From NCBI RefSeq assembly GCF_014192575.1, contig NZ_JACHYC010000013.1:1-64000 (forward strand): a stretch of DNA of 64,000 nt. Direction: 5' to 3'. The translations under genes were made by a program, and so were the position numbers. Shown one piece after another: positions 37,219 to 46,096 of this stretch. Position 1 is the stretch's first letter. Every line of letters starts with the position of its first letter. Under the pieces are notes generated by a model that saw only the letters and a list, made by a program, of their open reading frames with translations, had not been told where the DNA came from and ran no database searches. The DNA comes from Variovorax sp. Sphag1AA. Its GTDB lineage: Bacteria; Pseudomonadota; Gammaproteobacteria; Burkholderiales; Burkholderiaceae_C.

Positions 37219-38382
37219 TCAGTAGGACTTGGGCAGCCCCAGCACCTTCTCGGCAATGAAGCAAAGGATGAGCTGCGGGCTCACCGGCGCGAGGCGCGGA
37301 ATCCACGCTTCGCGCAGGTAGCGCTCGACGTGGTATTCCTTCGCGTAGCCCATCCCGCCGTGCGTGAAGATCGCGTTCTCGCAAGCCGCATAGCAAGCTT
37401 CCGCCGCAAGGTACTTCGCGCTGTTGGCCTCCGCACCGCAGGGCAGGTGCTGGTCGTAGAGCCATGCCGCCTTCTGCACCATCAGGTGGGCCGCTTCCAG
37501 TTCCATCCATGACTTCGCCAGCGGATGCTGGATGCCCTGGTTCATGCCGATCGGGCGGCCGAAGACTTCGCGCTCGTTGGCGTAGCCGGCGGCGCGCTTC
37601 AGCGCAGCGCGGCCCAGACCGATCGCCTCCGACGCGATCAGGATTCGCTCCGGGTTCAGGCCATGCAGGATGTAGCTGAACCCCTTGCCCTCCTCGCCCA
37701 CGCGGTCCTCGACCGGGATGCGGAGGCCATCGATGAAGACCTGATTGGAATCGACGCACTTGCGGCCGAGCTTCTCGATCTCGCGCACCTCGACCTTCGA
37801 GCGGTCGAGGTCGGTATAGAAAAGACTCAGGCCCTCAGTGCCCTTGCAGTCTTCGATCGGCGTGGTGCGCGCGAGCAGCAGGATCTTGTTGGCGACCTGG
37901 GCCGTGCTGATCCAGACCTTCTGCCCGTGCACGACGTAGTGGTCGCCCTCGCGCACCGCTCGCGTCTTGAGCTTCAGCGTGTTGAGCCCGGTATTCGGCT
38001 CGGTCACGCCGAAGCAGGCTCGGTCCCTGCCCTGGATGAGCGGCGGCAGCCAGCGGCGTTTCTGCTCATCCGTCCCGAAGACGACCACCGGATGCAGGCC
38101 GAAGATGTTCATGTGCACCGCGGACGCGCCCGACAGCCCTGCGCCCGTCGCCGCGATGGTGTGCATCATCAGCGCCGCCTCGCTGATGCCGAGCCCCGCG
38201 CCGCCATGCTCTTCGGGCATCGCAATGCCCAGCCAGCCCGATTCCGCGAGCGCATGGTGGAAGTCGTCCGGGAAGCCGCCCTCGCGATCCTTGCGCAGCC
38301 AGTAGTCGGCGTCGAAGGGTGTGCAGACCTTTTCGATCGCGTCGCGGATCTGCTCCTGTTCCGGCGTGAGGCTGAAGTTCAT
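37219..38382 (-). CDS. Acyl-CoA dehydrogenase
   Basis: A 387-residue FAD-dependent acyl-CoA dehydrogenase. N-domain: MNFSLTPEQEQIRDAIEKVC; FAD/substrate strands: ACFGVTEPNTGLNT and HGQKVWISTAQ; C-domain: AAGYANEREVFGRPIGMNQGIQHPLA and the final GGMGYAKEYHVERYLREA. It would introduce an alpha-beta double bond in an acyl-CoA. ATG 38382 is chosen with GAGGAG upstream. It ends the operon that begins with a TctC receptor and CoA-transferase, so the acyl-CoA probably comes from an imported acid activated by that transferase. Confidence 0.9.
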   Translation of the reverse strand: MNFSLTPEQEQIRDAIEKVCTPFDADYWLRKDREGGFPDDFHHALAESGWLGIAMPEEHGGAGLGISEAALMMHTIAATGAGLSGASAVHMNIFGLHPVVVFGTDEQKRRWLPPLIQGRDRACFGVTEPNTGLNTLKLKTRAVREGDHYVVHGQKVWISTAQVANKILLLARTTPIEDCKGTEGLSLFYTDLDRSKVEVREIEKLGRKCVDSNQVFIDGLRIPVEDRVGEEGKGFSYILHGLNPERILIASEAIGLGRAALKRAAGYANEREVFGRPIGMNQGIQHPLAKSWMELEAAHLMVQKAAWLYDQHLPCGAEANSAKYLAAEACYAACENAIFTHGGMGYAKEYHVERYLREAWIPRLAPVSPQLILCFIAEKVLGLPKSY

Positions 38383-38405
38383 GTTCGTCTCCTCTTCAAT
38401 CGTGC

Positions 38406-38795
38406 TCAATCGTTCGCGGGCCGGCGAACCTTGTCCGGCGACTCGCCGTAGGGCGGGCTGTAGATCACCAGCAGCTTGACCGGCGTGTCGCTCGTCACCT
38501 GAAAGAGGTGCATCGCGTCAGCCGGAAAGAAGCAGGTGTCGCCCGGCACCATCTCGAAGGCTTCGCCGGCGACTTCGACATGCGCGGAGCCTTCCAGCAG
38601 ATGGCAGGCCTGCTCGATGCCGGGGTGCGCGTGCGGCAATGCGCCACCACCTTTGTGCAGCGTGCCGAGCAGCACTTCCATCTGCCGCGCGCCCACGGTT
38701 TCCGGACCGATGAGGCGGCGATTGCTGGTGTGGTGATGGTTGGCCGGCTGGTAGGCAGGAACGTCGTCGCTGCGGATCAGGTATTTGAGTTTCAT
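38406..38795 (-). CDS. Cupin-domain protein
   Basis: A 129-residue single-domain cupin. Motif 1 is visible as PHAHPGIEQACHLLEGSAHVE (His ligands and Glu) and motif 2 as GDTCFFPADAMHLF. The metal-binding residues are intact, so it may be an isomerase, dioxygenase or a sensor. It sits between the CoA-transferase and dehydrogenase genes with 3 and 23 bp gaps, hence part of the same pathway. Specific role unknown. Confidence 0.82.
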   Translation of the reverse strand: MKLKYLIRSDDVPAYQPANHHHTSNRRLIGPETVGARQMEVLLGTLHKGGGALPHAHPGIEQACHLLEGSAHVEVAGEAFEMVPGDTCFFPADAMHLFQVTSDTPVKLLVIYSPPYGESPDKVRRPAND

Positions 38796-38798
38796 GGG

Positions 38799-40043
38799 TC
38801 AATGCATCGGTTCGGACGGCGCCGCGGCACAAGCGCCGCTTGCCAGGAGTTCTTCGACAGCCGCCTGCGAATAGCCCGCCTCGCGCAAGAGCGCTACGGT
38901 GTGCTCTCCCAGTCGTGGTGCGGGCGTGGATTCACGCGCTGGCGGCGTACCGGACCACTTCGTCGGATGCGCCATCGCATGCATCCGGCCTTCGGTGGGA
39001 TGCACGGCGTCGCGCAGGAAGCCCGTAGCGCGGAGCTGCGGATTCGAGAGCAGGTCGGCCGGACTGTTCATCGGCATGTTCGGTACGTCGGCCGCATCCA
39101 GCAGCGTGCGCCATGCCTCGGTGGTGCGCGTGCGCATGATGCGCGAGACCTCCGCATAGACCGCATCGATGTGCGCGGCACGCGCCCCATGGGCGGCGAA
39201 GCGCGGGTCGGCGCCGAGGCCATCCGATTCACCGATGGCCGCGAAGAAGCTCCGCCAGTGCTTGTCGTTGTAGATCAGCACGCAGAGCCAACCGTCGCGC
39301 GTCGCGTAGGGCTTGCGGTGCGGCGTCAGCAGACGGGCGTAGCCGGGCGTGCCGAGCGGCGGATCGAAGGTCAGCCCGGCCATGTGGTCGCCGAGGATGA
39401 ACTGCGACATCGCCTCGAACATCGGTACGACCACCGCCTGCCCTTCGCCCGTGCGGCTGCGCGCAAACAGCGCCGCGGTGACTGCATAGACCGCATGCAG
39501 GCCGGTGACCCGGTCCGAGAGCGTCGTCGGCACATAGGTCGGCTCCGGTGCGCCGTACTGCTGCATCAGCCACGGCAATCCCGTCGCACCCTGGACCAGA
39601 TCGTCGTAGGCTGGTCGCGCCGCATCGGGGCCGTCCTGGTCGAAGCCGCAGCAGCTTACGTAGATGAGCTGCGGATTCCGCGCCTTCACCGCGGCGTAGT
39701 CCATTCCGAGGCGTGCCATGGCCTTGGGCCGCACATTGCTGATCAGCACATCGCAACCCTCGGCCAGTTTCAGTGCGGCCTCGCGTCCGCTCTCGTGCTT
39801 CAGGTCGAGGACGATGCTTCGCTTCCCGGCGTTGGCGTGCAGGAAGATGTGGCCCATGCCGGGGTTGTTCATCGGCCCGACGTGGCGCATGTTGTCCCCG
39901 TCCACGCTTTCGACCTTGATGACGTCCGCACCCAGTTCGGCAAGGATCTGCGTGGCGTAAGGTCCCATGATCACCGAGGTCATATCGAGCACACGCACAC
40001 CCGAGAGCGGACCGCTTCGCACGGACTTTCCTTCCTGCGTCAT
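38799..40043 (-). CDS. CaiB/BaiF family CoA-transferase
   Basis: A 414-residue family III CoA-transferase. Start region SGVRVLDMTSVIMGPYATQILAELGADVIKVE (in part: LAELGADVIKVE) is diagnostic; the catalytic Asp follows in HESGREAALKL... and the CoA-site MNSPADLL and GTPGYARLLTPHRKPY. It moves CoA from an acyl-CoA donor to an acid without ATP. ATG 40043 starts 2 bp after the TctC stop. It probably activates the acid imported via that receptor, for oxidation by the acyl-CoA dehydrogenase. Confidence 0.9.
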   Translation of the reverse strand: MTQEGKSVRSGPLSGVRVLDMTSVIMGPYATQILAELGADVIKVESVDGDNMRHVGPMNNPGMGHIFLHANAGKRSIVLDLKHESGREAALKLAEGCDVLISNVRPKAMARLGMDYAAVKARNPQLIYVSCCGFDQDGPDAARPAYDDLVQGATGLPWLMQQYGAPEPTYVPTTLSDRVTGLHAVYAVTAALFARSRTGEGQAVVVPMFEAMSQFILGDHMAGLTFDPPLGTPGYARLLTPHRKPYATRDGWLCVLIYNDKHWRSFFAAIGESDGLGADPRFAAHGARAAHIDAVYAEVSRIMRTRTTEAWRTLLDAADVPNMPMNSPADLLSNPQLRATGFLRDAVHPTEGRMHAMAHPTKWSGTPPARESTPAPRLGEHTVALLREAGYSQAAVEELLASGACAAAPSEPMH

Positions 40044-40045
40044 GG

Positions 40046-41005
40046 CTACTCCTGCTTGATGCCGGCCTGTTTGATGAGGGTGGTCCAGTGCGCGAGCTGG
40101 TCGGCCACGTACTTCGCGAAGTCGTCCGGACCGCTGCTGGGCCAAACTTCGAAGCCGAGTTGCGCAAGCTGTTCCTGCACTTCCTTGTCCGCCAGCACCT
40201 GCCGGATTTCGGCATCCAGCCTGTCCACGATCGGCCTCGGCATGCCGGCCGGACCGAAGACGCCGTTCCAGGAAGTGAGGTCGAAGCCCGGGACCGCATC
40301 GGCCACCGGCGGGACGCCAGGCAGCGACTTCAAGGGTCCTTTGGTCGTCACGGCCAAGGCGCGGACACTTCCCGCCTTTATCATCGACATGCTCGACCCG
40401 AGATCGGCGACGTACATCTGCACCTGCCCGCCGATGAGGTCGGTCAGCGCCTGCGGACTGGACTTGTAGGGCACGCCGAGCAGGTCGATGCTGGCGATTC
40501 GCCGGATGGTCTCTGACGCCACGAGCGAGGTGCTGTTCGGCGTCGCGTAAGAGAGCTTGCCGGGGTTGGCCTTGGCCTGGTCGATCAGGTCCTTCATGCT
40601 TTTGGCGGGGGACTTTGCATCCACCACGACCGCGAAAGGCAACTCGCCCAGGCGAGCGATCGGCGTGAAGTCCTTGATCGGGTCGTACTTGAGATTCGCG
40701 AAGAGCGCCGGGTTGGCCGAGTGCGAGGTGTTCGTCGTCATGAACAGCGTGTAGCCGTCCGGCTTGGCCTTGGCGACGAACTGAGCGCCGATCTGCGCGC
40801 TCGCACCGGCCCGGTTGTCCACCAGCACCGGCTGCTTCAGCCGCTCGCCCAGCCGCTTCGCCACGATGCGCGCCACAGCATCGGTGCCGCTGCCCGCCGC
40901 GAATGGCACGACCATCGTGACCGGCATGGTGGGGTAGGCCTGTGCGAAAGCCAAGGGTGCCGCCGTGGCCGCAAGCACCGCCAAGGCACGTCGAAAGAAC
41001 TGCAT
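40046..41005 (-). CDS. TctC/Bug family periplasmic solute-binding protein
   Basis: A 319-residue Bug receptor with a Sec signal (MQFFRRALAVLAATAAPLAF). Typical marks: TMVVPFAAGSGTDAVARIVA, LVDNRAGASAQIGAQFVAKA, TPNSTSLVASETI and MPRPIVDRLDAEIRQVLADK. ATG 41005 is chosen because AGGAGA precedes it. First gene of an operon with CoA-transferase, cupin and acyl-CoA dehydrogenase, divergent from a LysR gene. No TctA/TctB membrane subunits are present; ligand probably a carboxylic acid. Confidence 0.9.
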   Translation of the reverse strand: MQFFRRALAVLAATAAPLAFAQAYPTMPVTMVVPFAAGSGTDAVARIVAKRLGERLKQPVLVDNRAGASAQIGAQFVAKAKPDGYTLFMTTNTSHSANPALFANLKYDPIKDFTPIARLGELPFAVVVDAKSPAKSMKDLIDQAKANPGKLSYATPNSTSLVASETIRRIASIDLLGVPYKSSPQALTDLIGGQVQMYVADLGSSMSMIKAGSVRALAVTTKGPLKSLPGVPPVADAVPGFDLTSWNGVFGPAGMPRPIVDRLDAEIRQVLADKEVQEQLAQLGFEVWPSSGPDDFAKYVADQLAHWTTLIKQAGIKQE

Positions 41006-41094
41006 GGGTTGTCTCCTGAATATCCGTCGTCTGATCGCGACGGTTCGCATCTTGGAGATAGCGATCATTTGCGTCCAATTCACTTTGTGGCTCG

Positions 41095-41117
41095 AACGAT
41101 TCATTTCTAGAATCGTT
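41095..41117. promoter_or_regulatory. LysR-type operator (T-N11-A palindrome)
   Basis: AACGATTC (41095-41102) and GAATCGTT (41110-41117) form a perfect 8-bp inverted repeat with a 7-nt spacer. T 41100 and A 41112 satisfy the T-N11-A rule for LysR-type regulators. It is 4 bp from the lysR start and ~90 bp from the receptor start, the place where such regulators control themselves and a divergent operon. Confidence 0.65.
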
Positions 41118-41121
41118 GGGC

Positions 41122-42102
41122 ATGAAGCTGCACTTCCTTCGGTACTTCACGGTCTTGGCCGAGGAACTCCATTTCGGCCGCGCCGCCGACCGCCTCGCCA
41201 TCACGCAGCCGCCGCTGAGCCTCGCCATCAAGGCACTGGAAGAAGAGCTGGGTGTGCAGTTGCTCTTACGCAGCAGCAAGCATGTCGAGCTGACACCGGC
41301 CGGCTCCGCGTTCCTGGAGGAAGCCCGCCAGATCCTCGATCGCGTGACGCGCGCCTCTTCCATTGCGCTTGCCGTCGCGAGCGGCAGTCGCGGCCGTCTG
41401 GAAATCGGGATGACCGGCTCCCTCGTCTATCGCGGCGTGCCCGCCATCGTTCAACGCTTCGACGCCGACGACCATGGCATCGAGCTGATCCTGCGCGAGA
41501 TGTCGACTGCCGAAGAGCTCCAGGGCCTGCTCCACGGCCAACTGGACGCCGGCTTTCTCAATGCGTTCGTGGTGCCGCCCCAGCTTCGCTCGCTCCCGCT
41601 CATCGAGGATGAATTCGTGCTCTGCCTGCCCGCAGGACACCGCCGCGCGAACGCCAAGGCCGTCGAGTTGAGCGAGCTGGCCGACGAGCGCTTCGTGATG
41701 TTCTCGCGCGAGGTGTCACCCGCGAACTACGACAACGTCATCGCGATCTTCAGCCGGGCCGGCGTGCATCCGAAGACGGTGCATGCCGCCCGCCAGTGGC
41801 TCACCATCGTCGCCATGGTGGCCGAGGGGCTGGGCGTGTCGCTGGTGCCGCGCTCGCTCGCGCGATCGAAGGTCGAGAACGTCCGGTTCGTGCCGTTCAC
41901 AGGTGCGCCCGCCATCGCACCGGCCCTGCTCGTGTGGAACCCGGCACGGATGAGTCCTGCTCTCGAAAGATTCATCGCGAGCGCCGCCGCCACGATCGAA
42001 GAATTGCGGAAGGACTTCCGCCCGAAGCGAAGCCGGATGACGCAGTGCGGTCAACGCGAGCTGATAAAACGACCCGATCAAAGACAGCGTGGATCCCGAT
42101 GA
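41122..42102 (+). CDS. LysR family transcriptional regulator
   Basis: A 326-residue LysR protein. N-terminal HTH MKLHFLRYFTVLAEELHFG and LAITQPPLSLAIKALEEELG; the effector domain (~90-300) has RLEIGMTGSLVYRGVP and DEFVLCLPAGHR. It is divergent from the TctC/CoA-transferase operon, which it likely activates when an acid or acyl-CoA is present. ATG 41122 is used. The stop overlaps the next start (ATGA). Confidence 0.92.
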   Translation: MKLHFLRYFTVLAEELHFGRAADRLAITQPPLSLAIKALEEELGVQLLLRSSKHVELTPAGSAFLEEARQILDRVTRASSIALAVASGSRGRLEIGMTGSLVYRGVPAIVQRFDADDHGIELILREMSTAEELQGLLHGQLDAGFLNAFVVPPQLRSLPLIEDEFVLCLPAGHRRANAKAVELSELADERFVMFSREVSPANYDNVIAIFSRAGVHPKTVHAARQWLTIVAMVAEGLGVSLVPRSLARSKVENVRFVPFTGAPAIAPALLVWNPARMSPALERFIASAAATIEELRKDFRPKRSRMTQCGQRELIKRPDQRQRGSR

Positions 42103-42974
42103 AACTCGTGACATGGAACACCCAGTGGTGCTGCGGCCTCGACGGCGTCGTGAGCGCGAAGCGAATCATCGAGGACGCGCGCGCTCTGGCCGACTTCGAC
42201 GTACTCTGCCTGCAGGAGATCGCCTCCGGCTTCGGCGGCATGCCCGGACGCCCCGGCGACCAGCCTGCCGATATGCGAGCCCTGCTGCCGGGCTTTCAGG
42301 TCTTCTTCGGCGCGGCCGTAGATGAGTTCGACGCCAACGGCAAGCACCAGCAATTCGGCAACCTGATCGCGACGCGCCTGCCGGTCTGGCGTGTGCAGCA
42401 TCACCCGTTGCCCTGGCGGCCCGATCCGACCGTGACCAGCATGCCGCGCATGTGCACCACGGTGACGCTGACCAGCCCCGAACTGGGCTCGGTGCGCGTG
42501 ATGACCACGCACCTCGAGTACTACTCCGCGACTCAGCGTCTCGCACAAGCCAAGGCCTTGCGCGAACTGCATGTGGAGGCTTGCGAACTGGTCGCCGCGC
42601 CTCCGGTGCCCGACACCCTCGGCACGCCTTTCCAGGCCAAGGTGCACACCTCGCAGGCCATTCTGTGCGGCGACTTCAACATGCCGGCGTCTGACTCAGG
42701 CTACGACGAGATCCAGCGCACCTTCACCGACCCTGCGCTGCCCGTCGGTGGAACGCCCGACTTGCGTCTTCAGGACGCGTGGCCCATCGCACATCCGAAC
42801 CGGCCGCACGATCCCACCTTTCGCCTTTTCGATCACACCTACGGGCCCGACCCGATCGCCTGCGACTTCATCTTCGTCAGCGACGCGCTCGCGCCGCGCG
42901 TGCGCCGCATGGAAGTCGATCTGAAAACGCAGGCGTCGGACCATCAACCGGTCTTCATCGAACTAGGCAACTAG
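42099..42974 (+). CDS. Endonuclease/exonuclease/phosphatase family protein
   Basis: A 291-residue metal-dependent hydrolase of the EEP (DNase I/phosphatase) superfamily. Seen: MKLVTWNTQWCCG (Asn), VLCLQEIASGFGG (Glu), ILCGDFNMPAS (Asp-x-Asn), HTYGPDPIACDFIFVS and the final QASDHQPVFIEL (Asp-His). All catalytic positions are conserved, so it should be active on a phosphodiester or phosphomonoester. Context (after lysR) gives no clue; substrate unknown. Confidence 0.86.
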   Translation: MKLVTWNTQWCCGLDGVVSAKRIIEDARALADFDVLCLQEIASGFGGMPGRPGDQPADMRALLPGFQVFFGAAVDEFDANGKHQQFGNLIATRLPVWRVQHHPLPWRPDPTVTSMPRMCTTVTLTSPELGSVRVMTTHLEYYSATQRLAQAKALRELHVEACELVAAPPVPDTLGTPFQAKVHTSQAILCGDFNMPASDSGYDEIQRTFTDPALPVGGTPDLRLQDAWPIAHPNRPHDPTFRLFDHTYGPDPIACDFIFVSDALAPRVRRMEVDLKTQASDHQPVFIELGN

Positions 42975-42988
42975 GGTGCCGCGCTGGT

Positions 42989-43987
42989 TCACTCGCCTTG
43001 AATTCCGGCGGCGCGGATCACCTTGCCCCACTTCTCGACTTCGGACGCGAGATGCGTCCGCAGCGCCTCAGGCGTGACCTTGTCCATCGGCACGATCTCG
43101 GAACTCAACTCCGCGATGCGCCGCTTGACCATGTCGTCCTGCAATGCCGCGCGCAGTGCGACGTTGAGCTTGTCGATCACGGGCTTGGGCGTTCCCTTGG
43201 GCGCATAGACGCCGTGCCACACGCGCACGTCGAAGCCCTTGAGTCCCTGTTCGTCGAGCGTCGGAAGGTCCGGCAGGCTCGGCAGGCGCTTGGGCGTGGT
43301 CACGCCGAAGACCTTCACGCGGTTGCCGTCCTTGATGACCGGCACGGTCTGCGTGGTCTGGTCGCACAACAGGTCGACCTGCCCGCCCATCAGGTCGTTC
43401 AGCGCGGGCCCAGCGCCCTTGTACGGCACGGTCGTGAGGTCCACGCCGATCTGGCTCGTGAACAGCAGGCCGCACAGTTGCGACACCGCGCCGATGCCGG
43501 CGTTGGCGAGCGAGACCTTGTCCTTGTTCGCCTTCACGTAGCTCAGCAACTCCTGCAAGTTGTTCGCGGGGAAGTCCTTGCGCGATAGCAGTGTCATTGG
43601 CACGTCGAGCACCTGCCCGATGTATTCGAAGTCCTTGAGCGGGTCGTAGGGCAGCTTCTTGTAGAGCGCCGGCGCGGTCGCCATGCCCATGTGGTGGATC
43701 AGGATCGTGTAGCCATTGGGCGCCGCCCTGGCGACGCGCGCGGGCGCGATCGTGCCGCCGGCGCCGACCGTGTTCTCGACCACCACCGGCTGGCCGAGCG
43801 ACTTGGCCATCGGGATCGCGAGCATGCGCGCGACGACGTCGGTGGGGCCGCCTGCCGAATAGGGAACGACCAGCGTGACTGGTTTCTCTGGCCACGTCTC
43901 GGCCGCAGCAGCGGGCGCCTGGATGCCGATCGCGCTGCAAGCAAATGCCGCGATGACGAGCATTTGCAAGACTGATTTCTGTTTCAC
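42989..43987 (-). CDS. TctC/Bug family periplasmic solute-binding protein
   Basis: A 332-residue Bug receptor with Sec signal MKQKSVLQMLVIAAFACSA (cleavage near AAAAETWP). Marks: TLVVPYSAGGPTDVVARMLA, VVENTVGAGGTIAPARVARA and PKGTPKPVIDKLNVALRAAL. It stands alone, with no enzyme gene in the same operon and no TctA/TctB; its ligand is unknown. The 218 bp upstream are shared with the divergent lipoprotein gene and hold only a weak TTCTG-TTTTT-CAGAA hairpin. Confidence 0.9.
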   Translation of the reverse strand: MKQKSVLQMLVIAAFACSAIGIQAPAAAAETWPEKPVTLVVPYSAGGPTDVVARMLAIPMAKSLGQPVVVENTVGAGGTIAPARVARAAPNGYTILIHHMGMATAPALYKKLPYDPLKDFEYIGQVLDVPMTLLSRKDFPANNLQELLSYVKANKDKVSLANAGIGAVSQLCGLLFTSQIGVDLTTVPYKGAGPALNDLMGGQVDLLCDQTTQTVPVIKDGNRVKVFGVTTPKRLPSLPDLPTLDEQGLKGFDVRVWHGVYAPKGTPKPVIDKLNVALRAALQDDMVKRRIAELSSEIVPMDKVTPEALRTHLASEVEKWGKVIRAAGIQGE

Positions 43988-44205
43988 GGTGTCTCCTCTT
44001 TAACTGTGCGAGAGGCAGCCATGGTGGCGATCCGTAGAGCACGGCGCAATCTGCGATTTCGGAAGAGGGGCTTCTGTTTTTCAGAACCGGAAGCCGAAAG
44101 GATTCGCTCCGTACCCCACGCTGATTCATTGAAACGAACAAAGGAGACGGGGACCGAGGCGTACCTAGAATGCGCAAAAAATTTCAGCGCACGGGAGGAA
44201 AAGAA

Positions 44206-44889
44206 GTGACTCAACACGTCGCGATGGGTCATCCATTGGCTCGCTTTCTAACTCGCGGACTTCTCTGCCTGTCGATGGGATCGGCTCTCGGCGCTTGTTC
44301 CACGAGCAACACCCCAGCAGTTCCTTCGGAGAAAAAAACCATGTCCGCTTCCGTGCTGGCCGACGCCTCACTTCCCGACGCACCTGAAGTCTTGCGTCGA
44401 CTGCTTGCGCTCATCGACACATTGCACCAACCCCAGGATCTGACCACCGACCGGGTAGCGCGATTCACCGGATTCACCATGAGGCCGTTCTCCGAAAAGC
44501 CTACCAATGACGCGTACCAGATATTCCAGCCGCTTACCGATGCATGGCGATATCTGTACATCTGGGGCCTGAATAGCGCGACCCGTCTTCCCGATCTCGG
44601 TCTGACATTCATCGAGACCGACAAGCACTCAACTCAGCGCCCTTCGAAGGCAGACATCTGCCAGTTCGACGCAATGCACTTCCACGACGCATTGCTCAAG
44701 ATGGGCTATCGGCATGTTGGCAATGCGCGCCGCGAAAGTGCAGCCAAGCAATACCGACGCGGACTGGTTGAGGTCGATATCGGAATCGTCGGTGAAAGCA
44801 GCGATAGCTTCGAGAAGATCTCCCACGGTTGCGTCAAGCGGGTGTCCATCGGTTTCCTTGAGAACGAGACATTGGCGGTGTCGCAATGA
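44206..44889 (+). CDS. Lipoprotein, probable immunity protein of the adjacent effector
   Basis: A 227-residue lipoprotein with a lipobox LGACSTS (signal GLLCLSMGSALGAC), so it should be anchored in the envelope. I do not recognise its fold. It is overlapped by the next gene (ATGA at 44886), an XVIPCD-bearing protein. In type IV secretion effector/immunity pairs of the Xanthomonas type the immunity protein is a lipoprotein encoded just upstream, exactly as here. GTG 44206 is preferred (GGAGG 7 bp upstream); ATG 44170 is an alternative. The region is visibly lower in GC than its surroundings. Confidence 0.72.
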   Translation: MTQHVAMGHPLARFLTRGLLCLSMGSALGACSTSNTPAVPSEKKTMSASVLADASLPDAPEVLRRLLALIDTLHQPQDLTTDRVARFTGFTMRPFSEKPTNDAYQIFQPLTDAWRYLYIWGLNSATRLPDLGLTFIETDKHSTQRPSKADICQFDAMHFHDALLKMGYRHVGNARRESAAKQYRRGLVEVDIGIVGESSDSFEKISHGCVKRVSIGFLENETLAVSQ

Positions 44890-46090
44890 GCGCCGTCGGC
44901 ACTCGGCTCGAACAGGTGATCCTTGAGCTTGGCGACCCGACTTCACCTGCTTATCGAAACATCCGAGCCGTCCTCGAACAGTCCCCGGCGCTGATGCAGC
45001 AGATGAACGACGCGCTCGCACAGGGTCACCTGAAGCACTTCGCGTTGATGCCCGAAACCGAGAACGCCGGAGCCAGCTACGACCCTGAGACAAGAACGAT
45101 CAACCTGAAGCGCAGCAATCTTTTGGATGCGAAGCAGCGGGATGCTCTCACCTTCCTCATCGGCCATGAAATCCAGCATGGAATCAACAGCGGGCGGACC
45201 CGACAAGGCCTCGAACAATTCGACAAGAACGTCCGAGGCGTGCTGGAAAGCGGTCAACCCGTACACGACTACAGCTCGGCGCTGGATCAGATGCTGGCGA
45301 TCAATCGAAGCGACGAGGCCAATGCGCATATTGCGGGCTGGAATGCGCTGGTCAGCCGCGTCAAGCAAGGCAATCCAGACGCTGATTTGTCGGACCTTGG
45401 GAAACTGACAAGAGATGTCGGCTACGTCTTCGACTTCGTCGAAGTCAAGGAAGTCGACGGGCGTCCGCAATTCACGGCGAAGGAAGGCTTTACCCTCAAC
45501 GCCGACCTTTCCCTCACACCCCACTCTCGCAACACCGAGGCCGCCGCAAAGCACTATTTCGACAAGAAGCCGGACAACGCTCAACTGGGGCACCACGGCA
45601 ACTCCGACTACACCAACTACCACGCAGCCGGACTCGTAGGCTCGGTGTGCCAATATGAGTTGCTCAATACCTCTCCTGTCGGTGAGGTGCGCCTGGACAT
45701 GCCGGACTCGGGCTGCAAGAGGCGCTCCTGGAGCAGAACGGTATTTCGCTCGGAATGCTGGATGCGGAAGTCGGCCGCACGCCCGATCAGTCGAGTGTCC
45801 AATTGGCGTGCGCCCTCGTCGTCATTGCCCGTTCAAATGGATTGGACCGCATCGACCAAGTGGCGCTGGGCACGGACGCCTCGAGGGTCTTCATCGTCCA
45901 AGGCGCCTCCGACTCACCGCGCAAGCGAATCGCCAACGTCCCGACGATCGAAGCCCTCAATACGCCCATTGAGCAAAGCAGTCATGCCTGGACGCAGACA
46001 TTCGAACAGAGCCAGCAACAGGACCACGAACGGGCGATAGCGCAACAGCACACCGCCATCCAGCGACAAGGACCTGTGATGGGGCTTTAG
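44886..46090 (+). pseudogene. T4SS antibacterial effector (metallopeptidase-like, XVIPCD), frameshifted
   Basis: Two frames joined by a -1 shift near 45711-45713 describe one ~401-residue protein. N-part (residues 1-~276): an HExxH metal motif, GHEIQHGIN (His94, Glu95, His98), and a possible third ligand Glu144 in SDEANAHIA. C-part, from the other frame (45713-46090): GRTPDQSSVQLACALVV, GLDRIDQVALGTDASRVFIV, QGASDSPRKRIANV and NTPIEQSSHAW, which fit the XVIPCD domain that directs X-Tfe toxins to the bacteria-killing T4SS. In the starting frame, translation runs on as unrelated sequence to 46040. It could be a natural pseudogene or a sequencing error. Confidence 0.75.
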
Positions 46091-46096
46091 GTACGA

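Noticed and set aside
38799..41363. An 854-codon open frame on the minus strand covering the CoA-transferase and beyond
   Set aside because: Only the part from ATG 40043 is protein-like; the rest overlaps the TctC gene in another frame and is Arg/Gly-rich.
44020..44110. A terminator hairpin before the lipoprotein gene
   Set aside because: TTCTG-TTTTT-CAGAA is weak and lacks a downstream T-run.
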